DNA of 11,317 bases from Burkholderia gladioli (GCA_009914575.1 WNEB01000029.1:1-11317), one strand, 5' to 3'; numbered from the stretch's first letter, positions 1 through 7,214 are shown. Translations and numbers: made by a program. Notes: generated by a model not told the origin, from the sequence alone.

Positions 1-74
1 AATCGCTCGTCCCGCCAGAAATCGATTCGCATACGTTCTTCAGGTTGCAGTTGTTGGTACGTTCTCTTTGCCAT
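1..74 (-). CDS. IS30-family transposase, N-terminal 24 residues
   Basis: An ATG at 74-72 opens a frame that runs off the left edge of the window and reads MAKRTYQQLQPEERMRIDFW followed by RDER. The opening pattern, TYQQL then (P/S)EER followed by a short helix, is how many IS30-family transposases begin, just before their N-terminal helix-turn-helix. Transposases of this family carry out transposition through a DDE catalytic domain, which would lie outside the window. Only the family-typical first residues are visible, so the assignment rests on pattern recognition. The gene points away from the interrupted yceI. Confidence 0.55.
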   Translation of the reverse strand, partial: MAKRTYQQLQPEERMRIDFWRDER

Positions 75-146
75 TCGCGGACTTTACCGGTTGGCGAAGG
101 TGTTGCACTTCAGATTTGAGGCCGCCCTTCAACTACGTTTGGGACA
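1..146 (-). mobile_element. End of an IS30-like insertion sequence (partial)
   Basis: The minus strand here has the start of a transposase (74 down to the window edge) preceded by a noncoding leader of about 70 bases. To the right, at about 147, the sequence becomes recognisable yceI coding sequence. The element boundary is inferred from where YceI similarity stops: after the codons for SHTYP a YceI-like stretch can be followed only a few codons further, to about 147. The sequence from TGTCCCAAACG (minus strand) onwards no longer matches. The other terminal repeat and any target duplication lie outside the window, so the exact end and family are not proven. Confidence 0.6.
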
Positions 147-267
147 CCGCCCGAAGCTTCGGGTACGTGTGGCTGGGGTCGAGCTGGTACGTCACCGTAG
201 CGGCCATCGCCGGGATCGACAGCGCCGCGGCGAGTGCGCCCGCAGCCATCATCATGGTCTTGTTCAA
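147..267 (-). pseudogene. yceI-like periplasmic protein, N-terminal remnant cut by IS
   Basis: The minus strand from a TTG at 267-265 reads LNKTMMMAAGALAAALSIPA then MAATVTYQLDPSHTYP. This is a Sec signal peptide (cleavage probably after AMA) followed by the typical first beta-strand of a YceI domain, a lipocalin-like barrel that binds isoprenoid-type lipids. The nearby ATG (272-270) is followed two codons later by TGA, so TTG is the likely start; an AGGA lies about eight bases upstream of it. After SHTYP a family member should continue with a SFEADH-like segment. Here the frame becomes KLRAVSQT and stops at 133-135 inside IS sequence. It lies downstream of the intact yceI paralog and the b561 gene on the same strand, as the third gene of that operon. 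It should be non-functional. Confidence 0.7.
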
Positions 268-339
268 TTCATTTTCCTAACTAACGTTGAACGGACGCCG
301 CAGCGAGTTGCGGCTCCGGATGCGATTCGCCGGCGGGCC

Positions 340-906
340 TTACTTGGCCGCGACGAGATGGCACTTGATCTGCACTTCGTCGGCCACGATCGAGGTGTCC
401 TTCCACTCGCCCGTGCCGATCTCGAACGTCGAGCGTTTGATCGGCACCACGCCGTCGAACACGCGCGTGTTGCCGCTGTCGGTGACGGTGACGGTGACCG
501 GCACCGTGACGGCTTCGGTCTTGCCCTTGATCGTCAGCTTGCCGGCGACGTTGTACTTGTTGCCGCCCGCCGGCGCGATCGACGACGACACGAAGCTCGA
601 CTGCGGGAAGCCCTTCGAGTCGAACCATTCCTTGCCGGCCACCTGGTCGTTGTACATCTTGTCGCCGAGGTCGAAGCTGGCGATGTCGATCGTGACCTGC
701 GCGCTGCCTTGCGCGGCGTGCGCCGGATCGAACTTCAGGTTCGCGCTGAATTTCTTGAACACGCCTTCGGTCGGCACGTTCATCTGCTTCGAGACGGTCG
801 ACACCTTGCTCTTGGCGACGTCGACCTGCGCGAGCGCGGCGCCCGACACGGCGAGCGTCGCGGCGGCCACGGCCGCCAGCACGGTGCGATGGAACGAGAT
901 CTTCAT
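340..906 (-). CDS. YceI family periplasmic protein (intact)
   Basis: This 188-residue protein has a signal peptide (MKISFHRTVLAAVAAATLAV, then SGAALA) with an AxA cleavage site before QVDVAKS. The mature part has the YceI hallmarks: V.K.S.V....K....V.G.F.KFSA.L.FDP, then ITIDIASFDLGD-type and EWFDS..FP.SSFVS segments, and a C-terminal V.I.RSTFEIGTGEW. The family forms an eight-stranded barrel with a hydrophobic pocket and is thought to carry polyisoprenoid or quinone-like lipids in the periplasm. Here it is coupled to a b561 cytochrome, which suggests redox or lipid-carrier work. The ATG at 906 follows an AAAAGGAAAG ribosome site and lies 13 bases after the cytochrome stop. This is the only host gene in the window that reads intact from start to stop. 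Family confident; the ligand is inferred. Confidence 0.93.
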   Translation of the reverse strand: MKISFHRTVLAAVAAATLAVSGAALAQVDVAKSKVSTVSKQMNVPTEGVFKKFSANLKFDPAHAAQGSAQVTIDIASFDLGDKMYNDQVAGKEWFDSKGFPQSSFVSSSIAPAGGNKYNVAGKLTIKGKTEAVTVPVTVTVTDSGNTRVFDGVVPIKRSTFEIGTGEWKDTSIVADEVQIKCHLVAAK

Positions 907-919
907 GGCTTTCCTTTTG

Positions 920-1479
920 TTATTTGAGGAACGGGAGCATGCGGGCGAGCACGCCGTCGCGGTCGACGATCTGATGCTTGAGCGCGCCCAGCACGTGCAG
1001 CGCAACAATCGCGAGCAGCGTGTAGTTCGCGTGATGTGGAGCGTCTTCAGCGTTTCCTTGAGCACCGGATCGGGATCGATCAGGCGCGGCAGCGTAATCA
1101 GGCCGAGATAGACGACCGGAATGTTCGAGGCCGAGCTGTACAGGTAGCCGGTGATCGGGATCGCCAGCATCAGCACGTAGAGCACCCCGTGCACCGCGTG
1201 CGCCACGCCCTTGACGAGCTTCGAGGTGCCGGCGGGCAGCGGCGGCGCGGCGTGCGTGGCGCGCCACAGCACGCGGATCACGGCCAGCGCGAACACGGTC
1301 ACGCCGATCCACTTGTGCCACGAGAAATACTTGAGCTTGGTGGGCGTGAAGCCGGGAATGTCGGTCATCACCCAGCCGAGCGCGAAACCGCAGATGATCA
1401 GCAGCGCGATCAGCCAGTGCAGCGCGATCGCGGTGCGCGTATAGGCGGCCGGCCGGTTCAGCGTAAGGGACGATGCCAT
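920..1479 (-). pseudogene. Cytochrome b561-type membrane protein, frameshifted
   Basis: The ATG at 1479 begins MASSLTLNRPAAYTRTAIAL, and the protein has the four-helix layout of prokaryotic b561: ALHWLIALLIICGFALGW (His21), WHKWIGVTVFALAVIRVLWR (His55), a third helix beginning near His94/His97 (HGVLYVLMLAIPITGYLY), and a last helix containing YTLLAIVALHVLGALKHQ. The histidines supply axial heme ligands; the family moves electrons between quinone and periplasmic partners. The first three helices are in one frame. After LKETLKTLH (near 1031-1037) the family sequence continues in another frame, ending DRDGVLARMLPFLK with TAA at 920-922. One base appears to be missing there. Without the shift the product would be about 186 residues. 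In the shifted frame the protein would read straight on into yceI as a 379-residue fusion. It is the first gene of the b561-yceI-yceI operon. Confidence 0.85.
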
Positions 1480-1668
1480 GATGTGTCGGAGCCCAGGGAA
1501 GTGCGGTGGAACGTCGCTTGCCGCAACGGCGGATGCGACGGATTCAAGGCCGCCATGCTAACCCAACAATCTGACAGCCGAGGCAACTGAAAACTGGCAA
1601 AACGGTCAGAATCGGGCAGCATGCCGCCAACCCGGCGTAATGCACCGTTACCTTGCCGTAACCGGGCC

Positions 1669-1700
1669 TTGACACCGCAAAAATGCCCTTTTGGTAAGAT
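1669..1700 (+). promoter_or_regulatory. Candidate sigma-70 promoter for the pqi operon
   Basis: A perfect TTGACA (1669-1674) is followed by TGGTAAGAT (1692-1700), an extended -10 (TGn plus TAAGAT). The spacer is 20 bases, longer than the ideal 17, but the extended -10 would compensate. The A/T-rich patch between them stands out in this GC-rich region, and the position, about 60 bases before the pqiA ATG at 1759, is right. The rest of 1480-1758 should also carry the divergent promoter for the cytochrome operon, but I cannot pick a convincing one. Confidence 0.45.
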
Positions 1701-1758
1701 TGGCGCGGCTTCCCGCCCGCTCCTGCGTACTCGCAATGCCGCGCAACCGGCTTCCCAT

Positions 1759-2411
1759 ATGGAAAGAAACGAACTGATTGCCTGTCATGAGTGCGACGCG
1801 CTGTTGCATAAAACGCAGCTTAGCGGCAAAGAGGCCGCCCGCTGACCACGCTGCGACGCCCTGCTCTACCGCGCCACCGCGAGCCGCCTCGAACGCGTCT
1901 GCGCGTTGACGCTGGCCGCGTTGATCACTTCATCATTGCTCAGACCTTTCCGATCCTCGAAATGGACGTGAACGGCATGCACGTGCAAACCACGCTGATC
2001 GGCGCGCTGTGGGATCAGGGCATGGAGGTGGTGGCGGTCATCGTGTTCTGCTCGACGCTGCTGTTCCCGCTGATCGAGATGGCCGCGCTGCTCTACGTGC
2101 TGTTCGCGCTGCGCGCGGGCGCCGTGCCGCCGACCTTCAACGACGTGATGCGCGCGATCCAGCTGGTGCGACCGTGGGGGATGATCGAGGTGTTCATGCT
2201 CGGCATCCTCGTGACGATCGTGAAGATGGTCAGCCTGGCGCGCGTGGTGCCCGAGGCGGCGCTGTTCGCGTTCGGCGCCCTGACGCTGATGCTGGCCGTG
2301 GTGGTGATGTTCGATCCGCGCGCGCTGTGGGACATCGCCGACGAGATGCGCGCGCGCCGCGGCGCCCGGCCTCACGATGCGCATGCCCACGCCGGAGCGC
2401 CGCGCCGATGA
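1759..2411 (+). pseudogene. pqiA: Paraquat-inducible protein A (first copy), nonsense and frameshift
   Basis: The ATG at 1759 reads MERNELIACHECDALLHKTQ then LSGKEAAR, followed by TGA (1843-1845), then PRCDALLYRATASRLERVCALTLAALIT. The expected CPRC half of the zinc ribbon (CHEC...CPRC) has had its first cysteine codon TGC changed to TGA. A second lesion lies near 1929: one T is missing from ACTTTC, and the frame moves to one reading AQTFPILEMDVNGMHVQTTL onwards, ending at TGA 2409-2411. The rest shows PqiA-type helices (EVVAVIVFCSTLLFPLIEMA; MIEVFMLGILVTIVKMV; ALFAFGALTLMLAVVVMFDPRALWD). PqiA is an inner-membrane partner of the PqiB tunnel in moving lipids across the envelope. The next copy overlaps it by ATGA. 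Total length without the lesions would be about 217 residues, normal for a single-domain PqiA. Confidence 0.85.
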
Positions 2412-3051
2412 AGATCACCACCGCCGCCAGCCACGGCATGGCGAGCTGCCACGCCTGCGGCCACGTGTGCAAACGCTCAAGCGCCCCTACGCGCATCCGC
2501 CCGAACCGTGCGCGCGCTGCGGCGCCGCGCTGCATCTGCGCAAGCCCGACAGCGTCGCGCGCACCTGGGCGCTGCTGATCGCGGTCGCGATCCTGTATAT
2601 TCCCGCGAACCTGTTGCCGATCATGCGCACGGACTCGATCGTCGGCTCGCAGGAAGACACCATCATGAGCGGGGTCGTCTATTTCTGGACCTCGGGCGAC
2701 TGGCCGCTGGCGCTGGTCGTGTTCGTCGCCAGCATCCTCGTGCCGATGCTCAAGCTCGGCGCGCTGACCATCCTCGTGTTCACCGCGCAACGCCGTTCGA
2801 GCTGGCGACCGGTGCAGCGCACCCGGCTGTACCGCATCGTCGAACGGATCGGCCGCTGGTCGATGCTCGACATCTTCGTCGTCACGCTGACCGTCGCGCT
2901 CGTCCACTTCCGCTCGCTCGCCGAAATCACTGCCGGCCCCGGCGCGATCGCATTCGGCTCGGTGGTGATCCTCACCATGCTCGCCTCGATGCAGTTCGAT
3001 CCGCGCCTGATCTGGGACCACGTCGTCACCTCTGGAAAACACCATGAATAG
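2408..3051 (+). pseudogene. pqiA: Paraquat-inducible protein A (second copy), frameshifted
   Basis: It starts at the ATG overlapping the stop of the first copy (ATGA, translational coupling) and reads MKITTAASHGMASCHACGHV then CK. The frame then needs a shift near 2474-2476, where one base is missing, to continue LKRPYAHPPEPCARCGAALHLRKPDSVARTWALL. The CHAC and CARC pairs form the family's zinc ribbon and are both present. Four helices follow: WALLIAVAILYIPANLLPIM, LALVVFVASILVPMLKLGAL, MLDIFVVTLTVALVHF and AIAFGSVVILTMLASMQFDP. Restored length is about 215 residues. Two adjacent PqiA units correspond to the two halves of the longer E. coli PqiA. The stop at 3049-3051 overlaps the pqiB start by eight bases. 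Apart from the indel the sequence looks well conserved, so the lesion is recent or a base-calling error. Confidence 0.85.
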
Positions 3052-3300
3052 TCCGCAAGGCCCGCAACACGACCAGAATGCGGCTCCCCCGACCCCGCCC
3101 AATCCGCTCGACCTGCCGGACGCCGTCGTCGCGCGCCGCACCGGCTGGCTGCCGTCGCTGGCGTGGCTGGTGCCGCTGGTCGCCGCGCTGATCGGCATCG
3201 GGCTGGTGGTCAAGTCGGTGTTCGACCGCGGCCCCGAGATCACCATCAGCTTCCGCAACGCCGAGGGGCTGGAGCCGGGCAAGACCCAGGTGAAATACGC

Positions 3301-3323
3301 CTCTCTTGAATTTCGAGTGGGTG
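3301..3323 (+). repeat. Left terminal inverted repeat of the MITE-like element
   Basis: This 23-base arm is inverted at 3538-3560. Two mismatches fall at arm positions 11 and 14. The left host flank is the pqiB codon series ending GTG AAA TAC. Confidence 0.85.
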
Positions 3324-3537
3324 GATTTTTCCGGGTCAAGGGCGGGCGAAGCCCGGCGCAGCGAACCCTTGATACGGAGAAATCTACGAGCACGCTTGAG
3401 GGCTCGGGCCAGGCAAAGCCTTGCGCCGCCTGGCCCCCGAGCCCGTCCGGCGGCGAGGACTTCGCCGCCTTGGGGCGGGGCTAGGGGGGGAAGATACCGT
3501 TTTGCGACGTAGGTTTTCGTACCCCGGCGGCCCTTTT

Positions 3538-3560
3538 CACCCACTCAAATTTCAAGAGAG
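3538..3560 (-). repeat. Right terminal inverted repeat of the MITE-like element
   Basis: This arm mirrors 3301-3323, and CACCCACTC and CAAGAGAG are its best-conserved parts. The next bases (CCAC, then AAGATTCCG) lead into the C-terminal pqiB frame. Confidence 0.85.
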
Positions 3561-3859
3561 CCACAAGATTCCGTTCGACCAGATCGGCAACAACCTCAAC
3601 GACGCGCTCAAGCACGCCGACAAGCTGTTCCAGCAGCTCGACACGCAGGTGGCGCCGCAGGCGCGCGCGACACGCTGTCGGCGGCCAAGCAGACGTTCAC
3701 GACGGCCGAAGCCACGCTGCAGCAGGATTCGCCGCTGCAATCCGACGTGCGCGGCGCGCTGAAGGAACTGACGCGCACGCTGCAATCGCTGAACAACCTC
3801 GCCGACTACATGGAGCGCCATCCCGAATCGCTGCTCCGCGGCAAACCCGGAGACCAGAA

Positions 3860-4572
3860 ATGAGCGTATCCACGCCCCGTCCGACTCGCCGCGTCGCGCG
3901 CGCCGGCCTGAAGGCGCTGGCCGCCCTGGCCGCCGCCACCGGCGTCGCGCTGGCCACCGGCTGCGCCTCGCCGAGCGCGCACTTCTACACGCTGTCGGGC
4001 GACGCCGGCAAGCTCACCGCCGGCCGCGCGATGCCGGCCAACCCGCGGCGTTCCTGATCCAGGTGCCGACCGTCAACGTGCCCGAGCAGGTCGCCAAGCC
4101 GCAGCTCGTCGTGCAGCGCGGCGACGCGTGCTCGAGGAGCACCGCTGGGCCTCGACGCCGGCCGACGAGATCCGCCGCGCGCTGTCGGGCGCGCTGACGC
4201 GCCGCCTCGACACCATCGACGTGGCCGATTCGGCAGTGCCGCCGAGCGTGCCCGTGTATCGCGTGAGCGTCGACGTGCAACGCTTCGAATCGTGGCCCGG
4301 CAGCAAGGTCGCGATCGACGCCGTGTGGAGCGTGCGCGCGCTGAGCACGCAATCGGTGATGACCTGCCGCACCGCGCTCGCCGAGCCGGTCGGCGCGGGC
4401 TACGACGCGCTGGTGGCCGGCCACCGCAAGGCGATCGGCGAAGCTGGCCGGGCGCATCGCCGCGGGCGTGCGCGCGATGGCGGCCGCGCCGGCGCCGGCG
4501 GCGCCGGCGGCGCCGAAGAGCGACGTGGCGAACCCGGCGGCGGTGCGGTGTCCGGCGGAAGCGGCCGACTGA
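3860..4572 (+). pseudogene. pqiC: PqiC outer-membrane lipoprotein (ABC-type transport auxiliary), three indels
   Basis: The ATG at 3860 (overlapping the pqiB TGA) gives MSVSTPRPTRRVARAGLKAL then AALAAATGVALATGC, a lipoprotein signal with the lipid-bearing Cys at residue 35, followed by ASPSAHFYTLSGDAGKL. The SxxYTL entry to the ABC_trans_aux/DUF330-type fold is typical of PqiC, which is anchored in the outer membrane and caps the PqiB needle. The frame must be corrected three times: a G missing near 4045 (PANP then AAFLIQVPTVNVPEQVAKPQ), at least one base missing near 4125 (RGDA then VLEEHRWASTPADEIRRALS), and an extra A near 4441 (GHRKAIGE then LAGRIAAGVRAM). The tail is rich in Ala and Pro and ends ...AVRCPAEAAD at TGA 4570-4572. 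Restored length is about 237 residues. Family call is good; as written it cannot give a full protein. Confidence 0.8.
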
Positions 4573-4619
4573 GCGCCGGTTGCCGGACGATTGCCGGCCG
4601 GTTCACCGCCGATTCGGAA

Positions 4620-4655
4620 CACGGGGCCGCCGGCCCCGTGCACCGGTTTCCGCCC
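4620..4655 (+). terminator. Hairpin, probable end of the pqi operon
   Basis: A perfect 9-bp stem CACGGGGCC / GGCCCCGTG with a 3-base loop (4620-4628, 4632-4640) starts 48 bases after the pqiC stop. The following T-run is weak (CACCGGTTTCC), so it may be a strong but not classical intrinsic terminator. Confidence 0.5.
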
Positions 4656-4682
4656 GCCGCGCCGCGCGCCGCCGTCCGCATT

Positions 4683-4697
4683 TGACAATCCTTGTCA
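4683..4697. promoter_or_regulatory. Small perfect dyad TGACAA-tcc-TTGTCA, possible operator
   Basis: Six-base arms with a 3-base centre lie in the noncoding DNA before the recombinase-like gene, in an AT-richer patch that overlaps a TTGACA hexamer. That is the kind of place a repressor could bind, but nothing identifies the regulator and arms of this size can occur by chance. Confidence 0.25.
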
Positions 4698-4933
4698 TCC
4701 GCCGCCCATCCGCCGGCCCGATAATCGACCGATGCAGCGGCCCATGCCTCGGCCGCCCCGCTCTTTTCTGACCGATTGACGCACCCGGGCCGCGCGCGGC
4801 AAGCTCCTCACGGCGCGCCGCCCGCCGCACCAATCTTCGGAAGCCACTGCCGCCGCCCTCCCGGCGCGGCGCGTGCCGCTCCCCCGTCCGACCGACCCGC
4901 GCCGCCACCCGCGGCGCCTGACCGTTAGCTGCC

Positions 4934-6984
4934 ATGTTCCGTTCCCTTGCCACGCTCCTGAAGAAATGGCGCGCCGCGCGCAGCGCGAGCCACCAGCTCG
5001 ACGCGCTGCTGGCCACCGCCAACGCCGCCGCGCCCTATGCCGAGCGCAGCGAATGGCTGATCGAACTCGCTCACTGGCTGCGCCGCGAAGGCGGCATGCA
5101 GCCGGCCGAGACCGACGCGCCGCGCCGCTTCGCCTCGCACGCGCGGCTGCGCTACGTGCTGCACGTGCTCGACCGCAATCCCGCCTGGAAAACCAACGTC
5201 GCGCGCATGTTGCGCGCGCTGCTGCGCCAAAGCGACAGCATCTCGCTGCTCTGCGACGCGGGCATGCCGGTGCATTCGGGCTTCTTCGGCGCGCTGTTCG
5301 AACGCATCGACGCCTCGCTGATCCCGCCCGCGCCGAACCGCCGCGAACTGGCCGCGCTGTTCACGCTGATGTCCCCCGCGCCCGGCGACGCCGCCTGGAT
5401 CGACGCGCTGCCGGTCGATCTGCTCGCGCGCCTGCAGGCGCTGTTCGCCCACGACATCTCCGAGACCGAGCGCCACCAGCCCGGCTCGTTCTCGCGCGAC
5501 CTGCTGGCCGCGCTGCACAACCTGACGCTGCAGATCAGCTCGACCGGGCTGTCGCAAACGGTGCGCAGCCGCCTGTCGGACGACGACGCGCGCAAGCCCG
5601 CCGAGGCGCAGCCGTTCTACCGGCTCACGCGCGCGATGCTGGCCGTGGAAGCCGCCCAGGACGACGCCGGCCACGCCGAGCCGGCGCGGCTGCTGCACGA
5701 GGTCAACTACCTGCGCGTGCTGCTCGACGAATGCCGCCAGTCGACCGACGACGTGTCCGCGCATCTGTATCGCAACGGCGTGTCGGTCGACATCGTGTTC
5801 CAGGTCGAGCGCATGCGCATGCGGATCCAGCGCGCCGAGGCACTGCTCGACGCCTGGATGGCGCGCAACGACCCGCGCGGCCTCGCGCGCCTGGCCGCCG
5901 AGCTGATCGACGCGAACCAGAACAGCCAGAGCGTCTCGCACCTGGTGCGCAGCAATTTCTCGCTGTTCGCGCGCAAGCTCGTGGAAACCAACGCCGACAC
6001 CGGCGAGCACTACATCACGCGCGTCCGCGCCGACTACCTGAAGATGATGCGGATGGCGGCGGGCTGGTGACGGTGGCCACCGTCTGCGTGAAGTTCTGGA
6101 TCACCGGCGCGCACCTGCAATCGATGATCGAGGGCGTGCTGGCCGGCATCAACTACGCGGCCAGCTTCACGCTGATGCACTTCCTGCATTTCACGCTGGC
6201 CGCCAAGCAGCCGGCGATGACCGCGCCCACGCTCGCGCGCGAACTCGACGACATCGGTCACGAGGAAGGCGTGCGGCGTTTCGTGGTGTCGGTGGTGGCG
6301 CTGATCCGCACGCAGGCGGCCGCGATCTCCGGCAACGTGCTGGCGGTGCTGCCCGTCTGCCTGGCCGTGCAGCTCGGCGCGCACGCGTGGCTGCATGCCG
6401 ACGTGATCTCCGTCGAGAAGGCGCACGCCACGCTGCGGTCGTTCTCGCTGCTCGGGCCGACGCCGTTCTACGCGGGGCTGACCGGCGTGCTGCATCGCGT
6501 CGGCGATGCGATCGCCTGGCACCGCCGCCTGCGCCTGACGCTCGGCGTGGCCGGCGCGGCGAGGCTGGCGCGCTTTTGCCGCACCAACGTGGCCGGCGTG
6601 ATCGGCAACGTCGGCCTCGGCATGATGCTCGGGCTGGTGCCGGCGATCGTCAGCGCGTTCGCGTTCGGCTTCGAGGTGCGCCACGTCACGCTGTCGGCCG
6701 GCTCGATCGGCGTGGCGGTGGGCGTGATCGGCGAGCGCGCGCTCGGCTCGGGCGAGCTGTGGTGGGCGATAGCCGGCGTGCTGTCGATGGCGGTGCTCAA
6801 CGTGGCCGTGAGCTTCGCGCTGGCGTTCACGATGGCGGTGCGCTCGCGCGCGCTGCGGCCGACCAAGGTGCGCGCGCTGATCGCCGCGATCTGGCGCGCC
6901 GTGCGCGCGAACCCGGCCAGCCTGATCTGGCCGCAGGCCGCGAGCGGGCAGGACGGACACGCACCGGGTTCGCGCTCGCACTGA
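4934..6984 (+). pseudogene. 'Site-specific recombinase' Gcr-family membrane protein, one frameshift
   Basis: The first part (MFRSLATLLKKWRAARSASH...) is a soluble, helix-rich domain of about 370 residues with conserved-looking segments such as LIELAHWLRREGGMQPAETD and HLVRSNFSLFARKLVETNAD. After RADYLKMMRMAAG (near 6060) one base is missing. The family sequence continues in another frame (LVTVATVCVKFWITGAHLQS...) with at least five hydrophobic segments: IEGVLAGINYAASFTLMHFL, ISGNVLAVLPVCLAVQLGAH, VIGNVGLGMMLGLVPAIVSA, VTLSAGSIGVAVGVIGE and WWAIAGVLSMAVLNVAVSFA. It ends ...APGSRSH at TGA 6982-6984. This matches the family annotated as site-specific recombinase Gcr (Pfam SpecificRecomb). Despite the name it looks like an integral membrane protein, and no tyrosine or serine recombinase motif is visible. 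Restored length is about 683 residues, near the usual size. As written only the 378-residue soluble half would be made. Confidence 0.75.
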
Positions 6985-6994
6985 CGGGCGGCAA

Positions 6995-7022
6995 GGGGCG
7001 ACGGCGCGTCGTCCCTGCTTTC
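6995..7022 (+). terminator. Hairpin after the recombinase-like gene
   Basis: GGGGCGACG / CGTCGTCCC (6995-7003, 7007-7015; one G-U pair in RNA) closes a GCG loop ten bases after the stop codon and is followed by TGCTTTCC. It is plausible as a terminator with a poor U-tract. Confidence 0.45.
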
Positions 7023-7040
7023 CGCGTTCCGCCCCTCGTG

Positions 7041-7060
7041 CGGCTCCGCCTCCGGAGCCG
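7041..7060. repeat. Perfect 8-bp hairpin CGGCTCCG-cctc-CGGAGCCG
   Basis: A second stem-loop lies in the same 230-base gap, with no T-run after it. It could be a back-up transcription stop or an mRNA structure; its function is unknown. Confidence 0.35.
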
Positions 7061-7179
7061 TCCTCGCGCGCCGCGCGAACGGCAGCCGCCCGGCATCCCC
7101 GGCCCACGCCGCGACCCGCGGCCCGAGCGCCCCGCCCGCCTTCATGCCGATCCGCGCCGGCACCGGCCCCCGGGCCGCG

Positions 7180-7185
7180 TACAAT
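7180..7185 (+). promoter_or_regulatory. Candidate -10 box (TACAAT) for the RNA methyltransferase gene
   Basis: TACAAT stands out in GC-rich DNA 29 bases before the ATG at 7215. No good -35 is seen at the usual distance (the region around 7157-7162 is GC-rich). Transcription from it would start near 7192 and give a very short leader. Confidence 0.4.
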
Positions 7186-7214
7186 GACGGCTTTTGCACG
7201 CACCGCCCCGCCTT

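Larger units (their letters stand above)
3301..3560. mobile_element. MITE-like noncoding element, 260 bp, with 23-bp terminal inverted repeats
   Basis: The element begins CTCTCTTGAATTTCGAGTGG (3301) and ends ...CCACTCAAATTTCAAGAGAG (3560). The outer 23 bases of each end are inverted copies with 21 of 23 matching. Inside there is no meaningful frame but three strong hairpins: 3336-3342 with 3366-3372 (TCAAGGG/CCCTTGA) enclosing CGGGC-GAA-GCCCG; 3400-3414 with 3428-3444 (GGGCTCGGGCCAGGC arm, two-base bulge); and 3449-3456 with 3462-3469 (GGCGGCGA/TCGCCGCC). It lies within pqiB, supplies a stop at 3482-3484 in the entering frame, and the pqiB middle is missing at this point. Size, inverted ends and lack of coding capacity fit a non-autonomous transposable element. 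I do not recognise a parent IS, and no target duplication is visible. Confidence 0.75.
3044..3863 (+). pseudogene. pqiB: PqiB MCE-domain transport protein: internal deletion plus inserted element
   Basis: The N-terminal part (MNSPQGPQHDQ...) has one membrane helix (WLPSLAWLVPLVAALIGIGL) and the beginning of the first MCE domain (GPEITISFRNAEGLEPGKTQ then VKY). At 3299-3300 the coding sequence stops and a 260-base element begins. After it only the C-terminal tail of PqiB resumes at 3565 (KIPFDQIGNNLNDALKHADK...). That tail has a further frame change near 3667-3669, apparently an extra GC in a GCGCGC run, and ends ...MERHPESLLRGKPGDQK at TGA 3861-3863. PqiB is normally about 550 residues with several MCE rings and a long coiled-coil needle. 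Roughly 85 plus 97 residues remain, so about 360 are missing. It cannot form the trans-periplasmic tunnel. The pqiC ATG overlaps its stop. Confidence 0.85.
4573..4933. other. Noncoding region between pqiC and the recombinase-like gene
   Basis: These 361 bases contain no frame with recognisable protein features. They include a strong hairpin (4620-4640), a short dyad TGACAA-tcc-TTGTCA (4683-4697) and a very GC-rich tract of about 190 bases up to the next ATG, which lacks a clear Shine-Dalgarno sequence. A TTGACA lies at 4682-4687, but the nearest good -10 (GATAAT, 4720-4725) is 32 bases away, too far to call a promoter. Confidence 0.6.

Noticed and set aside
297..314. GCCGCA-gcgagt-TGCGGC hairpin between the two yceI genes as a terminator
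   Set aside because: The six-base stem is weak, there is no T-run in the direction of transcription, and the downstream yceI appears to belong to the same operon.
340..1479. A 379-residue frame joining cytochrome b561 and YceI, as if a natural fusion protein
   Set aside because: The segment between the two (RCSRLLRCTCWARSSIRSST...) has no b561 character, while the alternative frame gives a perfect fourth helix and its own stop before a separate ribosome site and YceI signal peptide. It is a frameshift read-through.
1647..1662. GTTAC-cttgcc-GTAAC dyad near the pqi promoter as an operator
   Set aside because: The arms are only five bases and do not extend; chance occurrence is likely, so I did not list it as a feature.
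3400..3469. GC-rich back-to-back hairpins as a CRISPR-like or REP array
   Set aside because: The hairpins differ in sequence and there are no regularly spaced direct repeats; they are internal structure of the inverted-repeat element.
4873..6984. A 703-residue plus-strand frame as one protein
   Set aside because: Only the part after about 6063 is real (the membrane half of the Gcr-family protein). The first 390 or so residues are an Arg/Ala-rich out-of-frame shadow of the soluble half starting at 4934.
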